A stretch of 64,000 nt of DNA from Alicyclobacillus sp. ALC3 (GTDB lineage Bacteria; Bacillota; Bacilli; Alicyclobacillales; Alicyclobacillaceae), in assembly GCF_028751195.1 (NCBI RefSeq), contig NZ_CP066784.1, forward strand, positions 2,914,001-2,978,000, written 5' to 3'. Shown here piece by piece: positions 17,210 to 25,956 of this stretch. The notes below the pieces were generated by a model. It was not told the DNA's origin. It saw nothing but the letters and a program-made list of their open reading frames with translations, and made no database searches. Every line of letters begins with the position of its first letter. The first letter of the stretch is position 1. A program made the position numbers and the translations under genes.

Positions 17210-19018
17210 ATGTTGTTTCGATCCCGGTCGCGAGTACCGAGCTCAGCATCTCGGCGCCGCCGTTCACTCATTCAAGCGACTGTTGGTGTCGTAGTCGCTG
17301 CTGTCGTCGTTGGGGCGCTTGTGGACGTGCTGTGGATCGCCCACGCCCCCGGGCCGCGCACCGTCACGATCGACGGGACTCCTGTGATGTCGGCGGACGG
17401 CATCAGCATTCGCTCGAACGTGTGGTTGTCTGAACCAGACATGCAAGTTCTGTTCGAACGCCTCGGCTTGTCGACTACCCCGCTCAAGGGATTGAACACG
17501 CGCGGGTATCACGGCACACCGTACGTGCGCGCGACGGAAGTGGCGACGCTGCTGTCCACTAAAACTGCCAGCACGCAGTTCGCAGCGAACAAACTGACGC
17601 TGCAGCTACGCACGAATCAGCACTACACTTACAAAACTGTGGGCGGTACAGTCCGTCTGCAGCAGATCACGGTGAACGACAAAGCGGTCGCCCATGTGCT
17701 TGGCTTGCAGCACGACGAAACAGCCTACGTGCCAGCTTCCGCAGTGGCAGCGGCGCTTGAAGGCGCCGGTCTGCACAGTGCGTGGACCGGACAAGCCCTC
17801 CAGATAGCCCAGACCAAGGCGCCAAGCAAGGCCGTAGCGGGCGGGATCCAAAACCTCGCGGCCGTTACGCCGATTCAGTTTGGCGCGGGTCAGGCGATCG
17901 CCGGACCGCAGTTTGTCTGGCAGGGCGCAGACTACGTCCCGGTGAACAGCGTAACGGCTGCTTTGCAGCAACTCGGTTGGACAGGCAGTATGGCGACATG
18001 GCAGTGGACTGTGGCTGTGGGGTCAAAAGGAACCACCGCAGCAGGTAATGCCGTGACGACTGCGCAGACACCGATGACGATGGCCTTCGTGCCGTTCTAC
18101 TCAGGCAACCTCAGTGCGTACCAGGATGTCATGCAGCACAAGAGCGCATTTAACGCGATGGCCGCCGACGCCTGGGAGATTACGGGCGCTGGCACCATCA
18201 CCGGTTCGGCGCCAGCAGGGACCAACAGCCAAGCGCTCGGGTCGGGCGAGCCTGTCTACGCGACCGTCGCGAACATCGGCGCGAGCGGCTTCAATGGCCA
18301 GTTAATGGCGGCGATTCTGAACTCGCCAAGCAAGAGCAAAAGCCTGCAGAGCGCCGTCGTGAATCTCGTCAACCGGCAGGGCGACACGGGCGCTGTGCTT
18401 GATATCGAGTCAATCCCGCCAGGAAGCCGCAACGCCTACACCCGCTTTGTCGCGACCTTGGCGCAGCAGCTGCATGCGGCCGGGAAGGAACTGTGGGTGG
18501 TCGTACCGCCCGACACGGGCTACAGCAACGAGAGCTGGAACGGCGCCTACGACGAGGCGATGCTTGGTCGGGTGGCGAACGGAATCATCGTGATGGCTTA
18601 CGATTACTCCTACGCAGGCGGCAAACCAGGCCCCATCGCTCCGTTGCCGTGGGTGCAGCAGGTGCTGGCCTACGCGGTGTCGCAAGTCCCGGCAAACCGG
18701 GTGCTGCTTGGCGTTGATGTCTACGGCTACGACTGGGGGAACCAAGGCGGTGTCGCCGTCAGCCTGCCGAACGTCGACAGCTTTATTGCTACGCACCACA
18801 TCAAGCCGAAGTGGGACGCGCGTGATGAGGCGCCCTGGTATACCTGGACGGACTCGGCTGGTGTCACGCACACCGTCTACTACGAGAACAAGCAGAGCAC
18901 CAATGCAAAGCTTGCGTTGGCCACGATGTACGGGATCCGTGGAGTCGCCGTCTGGCGGGCTGGCCTTGAGAACGCCCCGGTGCTCAGTGCGCTACAGGCG
19001 TACGCGCATAAGCAGTGA
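17210..19018 (+). CDS. Glycoside hydrolase family 18 protein (YaaH/YdhD-like)
   Basis: The 602-residue protein begins with a basic N-terminus and one transmembrane/signal segment (about 23-45), so it is exported or anchored. Residues about 50-270 contain two or three repeats resembling the copper-amine-oxidase N-terminal stalk domain. From about 285 a GH18 barrel follows, with the catalytic strand GAVLDIESIPPGSRNAYTRF (D-x-E) and a late NGIIVMAYDYSYAGGKPGPI strand typical of the YaaH spore-cortex branch. It probably cleaves N-acetylglucosaminyl bonds in peptidoglycan, perhaps in spores. GGAGGG lies 6 nt before the ATG. The usual LysM repeats of YaaH are absent and the stalk domains may replace them. 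Confidence 0.85.
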   Translation: MLFRSRSRVPSSASRRRRSLIQATVGVVVAAVVVGALVDVLWIAHAPGPRTVTIDGTPVMSADGISIRSNVWLSEPDMQVLFERLGLSTTPLKGLNTRGYHGTPYVRATEVATLLSTKTASTQFAANKLTLQLRTNQHYTYKTVGGTVRLQQITVNDKAVAHVLGLQHDETAYVPASAVAAALEGAGLHSAWTGQALQIAQTKAPSKAVAGGIQNLAAVTPIQFGAGQAIAGPQFVWQGADYVPVNSVTAALQQLGWTGSMATWQWTVAVGSKGTTAAGNAVTTAQTPMTMAFVPFYSGNLSAYQDVMQHKSAFNAMAADAWEITGAGTITGSAPAGTNSQALGSGEPVYATVANIGASGFNGQLMAAILNSPSKSKSLQSAVVNLVNRQGDTGAVLDIESIPPGSRNAYTRFVATLAQQLHAAGKELWVVVPPDTGYSNESWNGAYDEAMLGRVANGIIVMAYDYSYAGGKPGPIAPLPWVQQVLAYAVSQVPANRVLLGVDVYGYDWGNQGGVAVSLPNVDSFIATHHIKPKWDARDEAPWYTWTDSAGVTHTVYYENKQSTNAKLALATMYGIRGVAVWRAGLENAPVLSALQAYAHKQ

Positions 19019-19172
19019 GCTCCAGTCACGTGCCTCGCGGGCCATCGAGGGTGTACGCAGGCAGCTAGTGCGCCGAAATCAGGATGACCGATGCCTGCCT
19101 TGCGACCATTTCCGCGACAAAGGCCGGACATGCTATCATAAGAGCAACCATTTTCGAATTGGAGGGACTTGG

Positions 19173-19955
19173 ATGCGCAAGGTCGGGTTGTGGGCGGCGT
19201 CTCTCGCTGCCGTGACATTCCTCACGGTAGGGTGCGGCGTTGCCAACTCTACAGGCAACACCAGCGGCGGGAAAGCTGCTGTAAATAGCACAGCGACAAG
19301 CGGAAATCAGACTGCTGGCACCGGAAACACCGCAAGCACTGCCGGAAACAGCACAGCGAACAACAGCACAACCACTGCGAACACGACCGGCGGTGTCTCC
19401 AACGGCAAGACTGGGCAGGCACAGCGCTGGACCGCCATGCCGAAGATGACGATTAACCCGAACAAGCAGTACACGGCGGTCGTACAGACGAACTACGGAA
19501 CCTTCACGATGGACCTGTTCGCCAAAAAGTCGCCAATTACGGTGAACAACTTCGTGTTCCTCGCCAATCAAGGCTTCTACAATGGCGACACCTTCTTCCG
19601 CATCATCCAGAACTTCATGATTCAGACTGGCGACCCAAACAATAACGGTACGGGGGGGCCGGGATACACGATTCCGGACGAACTGCCGCCGTCCGTTCCT
19701 TACACAGCGGGCGTGGTCGCAATGGCGAATACCGGGCAACCGCATTCCGGAGGGAGCCAGTTCTTCATCTGCACCGTCAACGACACGCAGAAGTTGGCCC
19801 CGAACTACACGGAACTCGGCAAAGTCGTGAGCGGGATGTCTGTGATTGGGCAGATTGCAGCAATCCCCGTGACGGCCAACCCGCAGATGGGCGGAGAGAT
19901 GAGCAAGCCGTTGAAGAAGGCCGTGATTGAGAAGGTCACAATTCAAGTAAAATAG
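19173..19955 (+). CDS. Cyclophilin-type peptidyl-prolyl isomerase lipoprotein
   Basis: This 260-residue protein starts with a lipoprotein signal (lipobox LTVGC, Cys about residue 21). A Ser/Thr/Asn/Gly-rich linker of about 60 residues follows, then a cyclophilin domain: YGTFTMDLFAKKSPITVNNF, then FRIIQNFMIQTGDP, GVVAMANTGQPHSGGSQFFI and a late LGKVVSGMSVI. It should isomerise prolyl bonds to help fold exported proteins at the outer membrane face. GGAGGG precedes the ATG by 7 nt. A terminator follows. Confidence 0.9.
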   Translation: MRKVGLWAASLAAVTFLTVGCGVANSTGNTSGGKAAVNSTATSGNQTAGTGNTASTAGNSTANNSTTTANTTGGVSNGKTGQAQRWTAMPKMTINPNKQYTAVVQTNYGTFTMDLFAKKSPITVNNFVFLANQGFYNGDTFFRIIQNFMIQTGDPNNNGTGGPGYTIPDELPPSVPYTAGVVAMANTGQPHSGGSQFFICTVNDTQKLAPNYTELGKVVSGMSVIGQIAAIPVTANPQMGGEMSKPLKKAVIEKVTIQVK

Positions 19956-19965
19956 TTTCTGTCGC

Positions 19966-19991
19966 AGCCCCGGGCAAATAAGCCCGGGGTT
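19966..19991 (+). terminator. GC-rich hairpin terminator after cyclophilin gene
   Basis: AGCCCCGGGC (19966-19975) pairs with GCCCGGGGTT (19982-19991) around loop AAATAA. Only a short T stretch follows. Confidence 0.65.
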
Positions 19992-20039
19992 CGTTGACGA
20001 ACCAGCTAGAGTGAGACTGATTGTTTGGGAAACCTGTAG

Positions 20040-20045
20040 TATAAT
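20040..20045 (+). promoter_or_regulatory. cysK -10 box
   Basis: A perfect TATAAT lies 39 bp before the cysK ATG. The best -35 match is weak (TGATTG, 16-bp spacer), so activation or an alternative -35 contact is possible. Confidence 0.5.
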
Positions 20046-20083
20046 AGGGTTGTGAATAAATCCGAGTAAGAAGGGATGATTTT

Positions 20084-21016
20084 ATGGGAAATACGAAGAT
20101 TGCACAAAGCATCCTGGAACTCGTCGGGCACACCCCACTTGTTCGTCTCAACAAAATCAGTGATGAGACTGGCGCAGAAGTGCTTGCCAAGCTCGAGTAC
20201 TTTAACCCCATGAGCAGCGTCAAGGACCGCATTGGCAAGGCGATGATTGAAGCTGCTGAAGCTGCCGGGCAGATCAACAAAGATACGGTCATCATCGAGC
20301 CGACGAGCGGCAACACAGGCATTGCGCTGGCGTTTGTGTGCGCCGCCAAGGGGTACCGCTGCATTCTCACAATGCCGGAGACGATGAGTGTCGAGCGCCG
20401 TAAGCTCTTAAAGGCGCTTGGCGCAGAACTCGTCTTGACGGAAGGTGCGAAGGGCATGAAAGGCGCCATCGCAAAGGCCACGGAGTTGGTGGAGCAGACG
20501 CCAAACTCGTATATGCCGCAGCAGTTTGAGAATCCGGCGAACCCGGAGGTTCATCGCAAGACGACCGCAGAGGAAATCTGGACTGACACTGATGGCAACG
20601 TGGATATCTTTGTCAGCGGGATTGGCACGGGCGGCACCATCACCGGCATTGGCGAAGTGTTGAAGGAGCGCAGGCCCTCTCTGCGCGTGGTCGCGGTGGA
20701 ACCGACTGACTCGCCCGTGTTGTCCGGGGGCAATCCTGGCCCGCACAAACTGCAGGGCATGGGCGCTGGTTTTGTGCCCGATGTGTTGAACACAAAAATT
20801 TACGACGAGGTCGTACAGGTGTCCGGCGACTCAGCGTTTGAGACAGTCCGTCGCGTGGCGCACGAAGAAGGAATTCTGCTCGGCATCTCGTCTGGAGCCG
20901 CCATCTATGCAGCGTATGAGGTGGCAAAGCGGCCGGAAAACAAAGGCAAGACGGTAGTCGTCATCGCGCCAGACACTGGTGAGCGCTACTTGTCCACGCC
21001 GCTCTTTGAGAGCTGA
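20084..21016 (+). CDS. cysK: Cysteine synthase A (O-acetylserine sulfhydrylase)
   Basis: A PLP enzyme that makes cysteine from O-acetylserine and sulfide. The 310-residue protein has the standard set: [10 protein letters not shown], the PLP lysine in [11 protein letters not shown] (about residue 46), the substrate loop [10 protein letters not shown], the phosphate cradle [11 protein letters not shown] and the C-terminal GISSGAA. The AAGAAGGGATG ribosome site is 5-10 nt before the ATG. No other sulfur gene is adjacent, and the preceding terminator indicates monocistronic transcription. Confidence 0.95.
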   Translation: MGNTKIAQSILELVGHTPLVRLNKISDETGAEVLAKLEYFNPMSSVKDRIGKAMIEAAEAAGQINKDTVIIEPTSGNTGIALAFVCAAKGYRCILTMPETMSVERRKLLKALGAELVLTEGAKGMKGAIAKATELVEQTPNSYMPQQFENPANPEVHRKTTAEEIWTDTDGNVDIFVSGIGTGGTITGIGEVLKERRPSLRVVAVEPTDSPVLSGGNPGPHKLQGMGAGFVPDVLNTKIYDEVVQVSGDSAFETVRRVAHEEGILLGISSGAAIYAAYEVAKRPENKGKTVVVIAPDTGERYLSTPLFES

Positions 21017-21138
21017 GCGAAACGTACGGGCAGTCCTCCGCAAACGAAGTGGAGGCAAACCCTCAAAGCTTCGTGAAATTACCCTTGCGAGCGAGGTGTC
21101 GGGGCAGATGCGCACATTCATTGGTTAGGGTGTGCGCA

Positions 21139-21645
21139 TCACCCACGAGGTCCTGACGTTTTACCGAGATGCTCCGCTCGACCAAAGCGAACCAAGAGCG
21201 ACGGGCGTCCGTCGAGCCCGACAATCTCGTCGTCACGAACGAGGATTTCGCGGTAAAACCGCTCTCGCAAGACGGATTTGTACCGAACGCGAATTTTCAG
21301 GTTCGGTGAACAGGAGTCGGCGTGAAGAGCAAGTTCCTCCGATTCGTTTGTGGCGATGTTGAGAAACGTCACACGCTGCTTGTCTTTGTAAGCCATATAG
21401 TAGGCCGGCCGACCGTGGACGTACAAGGTCAACTGGACGTCAATCGCTGGGCCCTGTCCGTAGTTGCGCAATTTGACGTATACTGTTTTGCCATCAACCT
21501 GTACATACTCCGGGTATACGAGAGGCTGCACAGAGTTGCGGCTACCTCTGCGAACTTGATAGAGTGTAATTGCAGCGATGGCAATGGTGCCGACGGTGGA
21601 CAGCGCGCTAGAGATCTCGAGCAAGCTGAGTGTCTTCAAATCCAA
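21139..21645 (-). CDS. Hypothetical membrane-anchored protein
   Basis: I do not recognise this 168-residue protein. It has one N-terminal hydrophobic segment (about residues 9-30, SALSTVGTIAIAAITLYQVR), then a soluble domain rich in beta strands with VYVKLRNYGQGPAIDVQLTL, which resembles immunoglobulin-like bacterial stalk domains. GGAGGT lies 9 nt before ATG 21645, a strong sign that the gene is real. It converges on cysK and diverges from the cardiolipin synthase-like gene. Confidence 0.65.
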   Translation of the reverse strand: MDLKTLSLLEISSALSTVGTIAIAAITLYQVRRGSRNSVQPLVYPEYVQVDGKTVYVKLRNYGQGPAIDVQLTLYVHGRPAYYMAYKDKQRVTFLNIATNESEELALHADSCSPNLKIRVRYKSVLRERFYREILVRDDEIVGLDGRPSLLVRFGRAEHLGKTSGPRG

Positions 21646-21764
21646 GTGTCGACCTCCTTCAAGCCGTCAACAGTTATTCTATAGCGTAGTGGTTGAAAAA
21701 TACGTCTGTATAGCGCCATCTCTTTTCGTTCACCTTAGAAGAACAGCCGAGGAGGGGGTGCGAT

Positions 21765-23210
21765 TTGGTGTGGTTGCTTGCGCTGTACGCCGCCCACAGC
21801 GTGCTCGTCTTGGCGCTCGCCCTTCGTTCTGTGTATCGGCCGACCAACGCTCTTGCCTGGGTCATCTGTTGCATGTTTATTCCAGTCATCGGCCTTATCC
21901 TCTATGTTGTGCTGGCGCGACCCGTATCCATCCGCCGCGCGCGGCTCGCAGATGACTCAAGTGAAGAGTCCCTGGCGTTACTCTCGACCCCCGCGAACAG
22001 TGCGCTGCGCGGGTTAGTCGGGGTGGAACAAGCGATGTCAAAGTTGTCCGGAGGAACGGCTACTCATGGTACTGTCCGCATCCTACCGAACGGCGAAGAG
22101 ACGTATGCCGCTCTGTTTGAAGCGCTAGAGTCTGCGGCTTCCTCAATTACCGCAGAGTACTACATTATTCGCAATGATCCCGTCGGTCAGACGTTCCTCT
22201 CCATCCTCGCCCGAAAAGCTGCCGCTGGCGTTAGTGTCCGTCTGCTTGTCGACGGCATTGGCAGCCTAGGTGTCGTCCGCAGTCAGCTACCGAAGTTGGC
22301 GGGCGTTGGTGTGGACTGCCGCGTGGTGTTTCCCTTGCAATTCCCATGGTTGCGACCGGGCATCAATCACCGCGACCACTGCAAAATTGTCGTGATCGAC
22401 GGAAGTATCGGGTATATCGGCGGGATCAACATTGGGCTTGAGTACACCGGCCACAAACCGGGCGTCGGTGCTTGGCGCGACACGCATGCGCAAGTCACCG
22501 GACAGGCTGTGCAAGGACTTGCGCGCGTCTTCGAACTGAACTGGTCGGTCGGCAGGCAAGTGTCTGCGGGCCGCTCGTCTAACCGCACTCAGGCAGATAG
22601 AGTGCAGTTGTTAAACGGAATTCCAGACTACCGTCCGCCAACGTCGCGGCAAGCGGACGCGATTCCGGCTTTGATGCAAACTGTCGAAAGTGGCCCAGAC
22701 AGGCCCGTGCGCACGGTTCAGGCGCTGTATTTCATGTGCCTCACACAGGCAAAGCGCACAGTGGATATGGTGACGCCGTACTTCGTGCCCGACACCGACC
22801 TGACGATGGCGATGAAGCTCGCGGTGGCGAGAGGGGTACGCGTGCGACTGCTTGTTCCGGAGCACTGTGACCATCGCGTAGTCGGTCTTGCTGCGCGGAC
22901 GTTTTTCGCTGAACTGGCCAAAGCAGGCGTCGAACTGTGGCTGTACGGCGCACAACTTCTGCACGCGAAGGTTGTGGTGGTGGACGGAGCGTTATCTGTG
23001 CTTGGCGCATCAAATTTCGACCTGCGCAGCTTCCGTCTGAACTACGAAGTTTGCCAAGTCGTGTACGGTGAAGCAGCGGCGGAAGAACTGACGAAGCAGT
23101 TCGAGGCGGACTTGGCCGACGCACACCACGTAAGCGTCGAAGAGATTCAGGCGTTGCTTCCAGTTGGCATCCTCGAGCGCGGTGCGCGGCTGCTAGCGCC
23201 CCTGTTGTGA
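21765..23210 (+). CDS. cls: Cardiolipin synthase (phospholipase D superfamily)
   Basis: The 481-residue protein has two N-terminal transmembrane helices (residues about 2-22 and 30-50) and two PLD catalytic domains. The first HKD motif is HCKIVVIDGSIGYIGGINIG (about 210) and the second is HAKVVVVDG (about 405) followed by GASNFD. It should join two phosphatidylglycerols into cardiolipin and glycerol at the membrane. The first motif has the standard H-x-K-x4-D spacing. Start TTG 21765 (or GTG 21768) follows GAGGAGGGGG. Confidence 0.92.
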   Translation: MVWLLALYAAHSVLVLALALRSVYRPTNALAWVICCMFIPVIGLILYVVLARPVSIRRARLADDSSEESLALLSTPANSALRGLVGVEQAMSKLSGGTATHGTVRILPNGEETYAALFEALESAASSITAEYYIIRNDPVGQTFLSILARKAAAGVSVRLLVDGIGSLGVVRSQLPKLAGVGVDCRVVFPLQFPWLRPGINHRDHCKIVVIDGSIGYIGGINIGLEYTGHKPGVGAWRDTHAQVTGQAVQGLARVFELNWSVGRQVSAGRSSNRTQADRVQLLNGIPDYRPPTSRQADAIPALMQTVESGPDRPVRTVQALYFMCLTQAKRTVDMVTPYFVPDTDLTMAMKLAVARGVRVRLLVPEHCDHRVVGLAARTFFAELAKAGVELWLYGAQLLHAKVVVVDGALSVLGASNFDLRSFRLNYEVCQVVYGEAAAEELTKQFEADLADAHHVSVEEIQALLPVGILERGARLLAPLL

Positions 23211-23861
23211 ACCTGAGCAGTCAAGGCTAGGGCGAACCGGCCGGGCCAGCCCCGGCTCGGCTCGGCGCAGCGCAGCGCATCCCAGCCCAGCGCCCAGTGC
23301 ATCACAGCCCAGCCCAGCGCATCACAGCGTAGCCCGGGACAAATTAGACAGATGCCCGTGCACATCAGCGCGATCTCGCATACCCTGACAGCACGACACC
23401 GGTATTGCCGCCAGGAAACGCGCGCACAGGCGGTCGGGGTCGTGGCACGACAAAACGGACGGTTTTGCAGAAGGTGGCTGGAAAGCGCACGATGTGTGCT
23501 GAAAGGTGTACCGAGCAAACTGCTCTCTCATAGCGGGTGATGGAGTTCACCTGAAAATGCCCTCGTGCTGAGTGGTTAATGACTCCTGTCTATCGCGGAA
23601 GCGGTTGGCAGGAGTTTTTTGATCTCCAGTCGCTAGGACGGGTTACTCGCGCTGAGCATGGACAGCTGTCCATTTTTGCACCCAAATGCCCCTGTGCACT
23701 TGTCCACACTGGACATGTGCCTTTTCCCATGTCTGTGAAGCCACGTACAGTAACGCACCGAGACGAGAGTGGTTCTCGCCGGACAATACGAAGCTTGGTG
23801 CAGGTGAAGGTGGGAGACACCGCGTCACACTATGCACCGACTCCTCGGGAGGGGGATGTTC
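23211..23861. other. 650-bp intergenic region with repeats and a terminator
   Basis: After the cls stop a GC-rich degenerate tandem repeat (23251-23340, words like 'cagcccagcgcatca') is followed by about 240 bp without recognisable features, then a strong hairpin-T6 terminator (23581-23620). No believable protein gene lies upstream of that terminator within 370 bp, so a short non-coding transcript is possible. The last part is the leader of the antiporter gene. Confidence 0.6.
23581..23620 (+). terminator. Strong rho-independent terminator, T6
   Basis: GACTCCTG and CAGGAGTT pair, with an inner ATCGC/GCGGT stem and GGAA loop, followed by TTTTTT. It lies 371 bp after the cls stop. Confidence 0.8.
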
Positions 23862-25196
23862 ATGTTTAGTTTGAGTGGGCCAGACCTCGCGCGCTTCTTC
23901 TTCGCTGTCGTCGCGCTGTTGGTGGCCAGCAACGTGCTCGGCTACGTCGCCGAGCGTCTGACTGTGCCGCGCATCATTGGTGAAGTGGCTGGTGGCCTGG
24001 TACTCGGGCCGACGTTGATGGGGTTCTTCTTTCCCCACGTGTTTCACTGGCTGTTTCTGGGGTTTGGGTCGGAAAGCAACTTGTTCGGATTTCTGTCGGA
24101 ACTCGGGCTCATCATGCTGATGTTCAACTCGGGCCTCAAGTTCCAGTATCGATTTCAAAAGAGTGACGCGAAAATCGGGATCTCGATCATCGTCGCCTCC
24201 ACTGTGATTCCGTTTCTCATCGGCTGGTTGTCGACGTACGTGTTCAATCCCGCGCAGTTCCTTGGCCCGGACAGCAGTGTGATGGCGCTCAAGATTGTCG
24301 TGGCAATTTCGATTGCTGTAACGTCCATTCCGGTCATCTCGAAGATCTTTGCGGACCTCGGCATTATGCACACGCGGTTCGCCAAGATTATCGTCGGAAT
24401 TGCAGGCGTACACGACATCATCCTGTTCGTTGCCCTTGCGATTGCCTCCGGCATTGCGATGTCGCACCATGCAGTCAACGGTGCGGTACTTGGGCAGAGT
24501 CTCGGTATCACCTTCGCATTCCTGTTGGTTTGTCTCTTCATCGTGCCCTGGGTGCTCAAGAAGGTCACGTCGAAACGGGCCAACATCCTGTTCCGCGCAT
24601 CGTTTCTCGGCTACTTCCTATTCGTATTGTTCGGACTCTCCGTCGTTGCAGGCTATCTGAATGTCGACATGATGTACGGATCGCTCTTGGCCGGCGTTGC
24701 GACCAAGTTGGCCCTGCCAGAGCGGTTGTGGAAGCGGGTGCAGAGCAGCGTACAGGAGATCTCGTTCGCGTTCTTCATACCGTTGTACTTCGGTATCGTC
24801 GGTCTGACGCTTAACCTCGCAACTAACTTCAGCGTCGGGTTTTTCGTACTCTACCTGCTGTTCGCGACGGTCGTCCAGACGGTTGTCGTGTACTTCACGT
24901 GTCGCGTCATCAAGAACGACAAGTTGACCAGCTTCAACCTTGCGGCGGCAATGAACGCTCGCGGCGGTCCTGGCATCGTGTTGTCGCAGATCGCCTATTC
25001 GGAAGGGATTATCAACCAGAATTTCTACGCCATCCTGGTCATGCTCGCACTGTTCACCTCCTGGATGGCTGGTTCGTGGATCCGCTATGCCTTGAAGCGC
25101 GGCTTGCGGCTCATGCCTGGCGACGAAAACCTCGTGATTCAACCTGTTCAGGAAGAAGTGGTCTGGGATACTCCAGCGATCCCGCAGACCGAATAA
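23862..25196 (+). CDS. CPA2-family cation:proton antiporter (KefB/NapA-like)
   Basis: The 444-residue protein has about 12-13 transmembrane helices. Early segments read RLTVPRIIGEVAGGLVLGPT and LGLIMLMFNSGLKF, which is the usual CPA2 opening, and SIAVTSIPVISKIFADLG plus GIAGVHDIILFVALAIASG mark the core ion-binding helices. No cytosolic TrkA-N/RCK domain is present. It should exchange Na+ or K+ for protons. ATG 23862 lies 9 nt after GGGAGG; the ATG at 23856 is too close. The stop codon is the first base triplet of the SD-like tandem repeat that follows. Confidence 0.87.
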   Translation: MFSLSGPDLARFFFAVVALLVASNVLGYVAERLTVPRIIGEVAGGLVLGPTLMGFFFPHVFHWLFLGFGSESNLFGFLSELGLIMLMFNSGLKFQYRFQKSDAKIGISIIVASTVIPFLIGWLSTYVFNPAQFLGPDSSVMALKIVVAISIAVTSIPVISKIFADLGIMHTRFAKIIVGIAGVHDIILFVALAIASGIAMSHHAVNGAVLGQSLGITFAFLLVCLFIVPWVLKKVTSKRANILFRASFLGYFLFVLFGLSVVAGYLNVDMMYGSLLAGVATKLALPERLWKRVQSSVQEISFAFFIPLYFGIVGLTLNLATNFSVGFFVLYLLFATVVQTVVVYFTCRVIKNDKLTSFNLAAAMNARGGPGIVLSQIAYSEGIINQNFYAILVMLALFTSWMAGSWIRYALKRGLRLMPGDENLVIQPVQEEVVWDTPAIPQTE

Positions 25197-25318
25197 GGAG
25201 GCTGAGTAAGGAGGCTGAGTAAGGAGGCTGAGTAAGGAGGCTGAGTAAGGAGGCTGAGTAAGGAGGCTGAGTAAGGAGGCTGAGTAAGGAGGCTGAGTAA
25301 GGAGGCTGAGTAAGGAGA
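25194..25318 (+). repeat. 13-bp tandem repeat, each unit a perfect Shine-Dalgarno, 9.6 copies
   Basis: TAAGGAGGCTGAG is repeated nine times exactly (25194-25310) and ends with TAAGGAGA. The first unit begins with the antiporter stop codon. Each unit carries TAAGGAGG, the full anti-16S complement, but no start codon follows at a usable distance within the array. Confidence 0.97.
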
Positions 25319-25401
25319 CGCTCATTGGCTGCGAGGGGCAGCAACCGAATGGGCAGATGGTGTAGTGGAGTCTTGCTACCTGATGCGAGTAGCTAAGATG
25401 T

Positions 25402-25427
25402 AGGGGGTGCCGTCTTTGGCACCCCCT
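25402..25427. terminator. Perfect 10-bp hairpin, weak terminator candidate
   Basis: AGGGGGTGCC and GGCACCCCCT pair around GTCTTT. No T-tract follows on either strand. It is in the right place to end antiporter transcription. Confidence 0.45.
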
Positions 25428-25956
25428 GAAATCATGGTACGTCACCTGTGGTCTGAGTAGCGACGGTCGTGAGGGTAGCTAGCAAGAACACGCCCCGTTC
25501 CGCTGGAATCCGACCAGCCAGCAAAGGTTGGCGGTCTTGTCGGGATAGACCATTGGGTAGGATGTGGTGCCGCAACTCCGGGGTCGACCTGCAGCGGAGC
25601 CAAAATGGTGTGACGAGGGCGATACCGCCAAAATGCCGCAAGGGGACCGTTCTCGCCACTGTCGGGTAAATAGACGTTTGTGCCATATTCATCATAATTT
25701 ACGCTTCGCAGGAGCATGAAGGAATTATGGGCGTATTGGGGAATTTGACCGTGGTTAGCGCCAAATTGGCGCAATGTGTGAGATAGCGACGCCAGCGTCG
25801 CTATCGATAGGCTTTTGCGGTCATGCGGCCCGCGCGAACGGAAAAAATGTCGCTACAGCGCAAAAATCCGGCGTGAGCGACATTTTCGACACTTCCGCAC
25901 CCAGCCAAGGCCCGCATCCTGTCCATTAGCGACGGCAGCAATCGCTGCCGCCGATA
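25428..25956. repeat. Intergenic region with isolated palindromes
   Basis: Three perfect inverted repeats stand out. A solitary array-3-type core, GCGCCAAATTGGCGC, lies at 25758-25772 and is followed by AATG as in the array. GATAGCGACGC/GCGTCGCTATC with only CA between lies at 25782-25805. AAAATGTCGCT/AGCGACATTTT with a 21-nt loop lies at 25844-25886. A degenerate core is at about 25622. Minus-strand reading frames here have no support. The region lies between convergent genes. Confidence 0.8.

Noticed and set aside
23340..23620. c-di-AMP or other known riboswitch before the antiporter
   Set aside because: I could not match the conserved segments of ydaO-type or other known classes; only the terminator is clear.
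25345..25400. tRNA-like fold after the SD repeat
   Set aside because: There is a chance resemblance to a D-arm word, but no T-loop and no acceptor pairing.
24618..25445. 275-codon minus-strand frame over the antiporter 3' end and SD repeat
   Set aside because: Its repeats LLSLLTQPPYSAS are the antisense reading of the 13-bp tandem repeat and the rest mirrors the antiporter gene.
25432..25774. Small minus-strand genes after the antiporter
   Set aside because: Two overlapping frames in different phases, no ribosome site and no domain; the DNA is dominated by palindromes.
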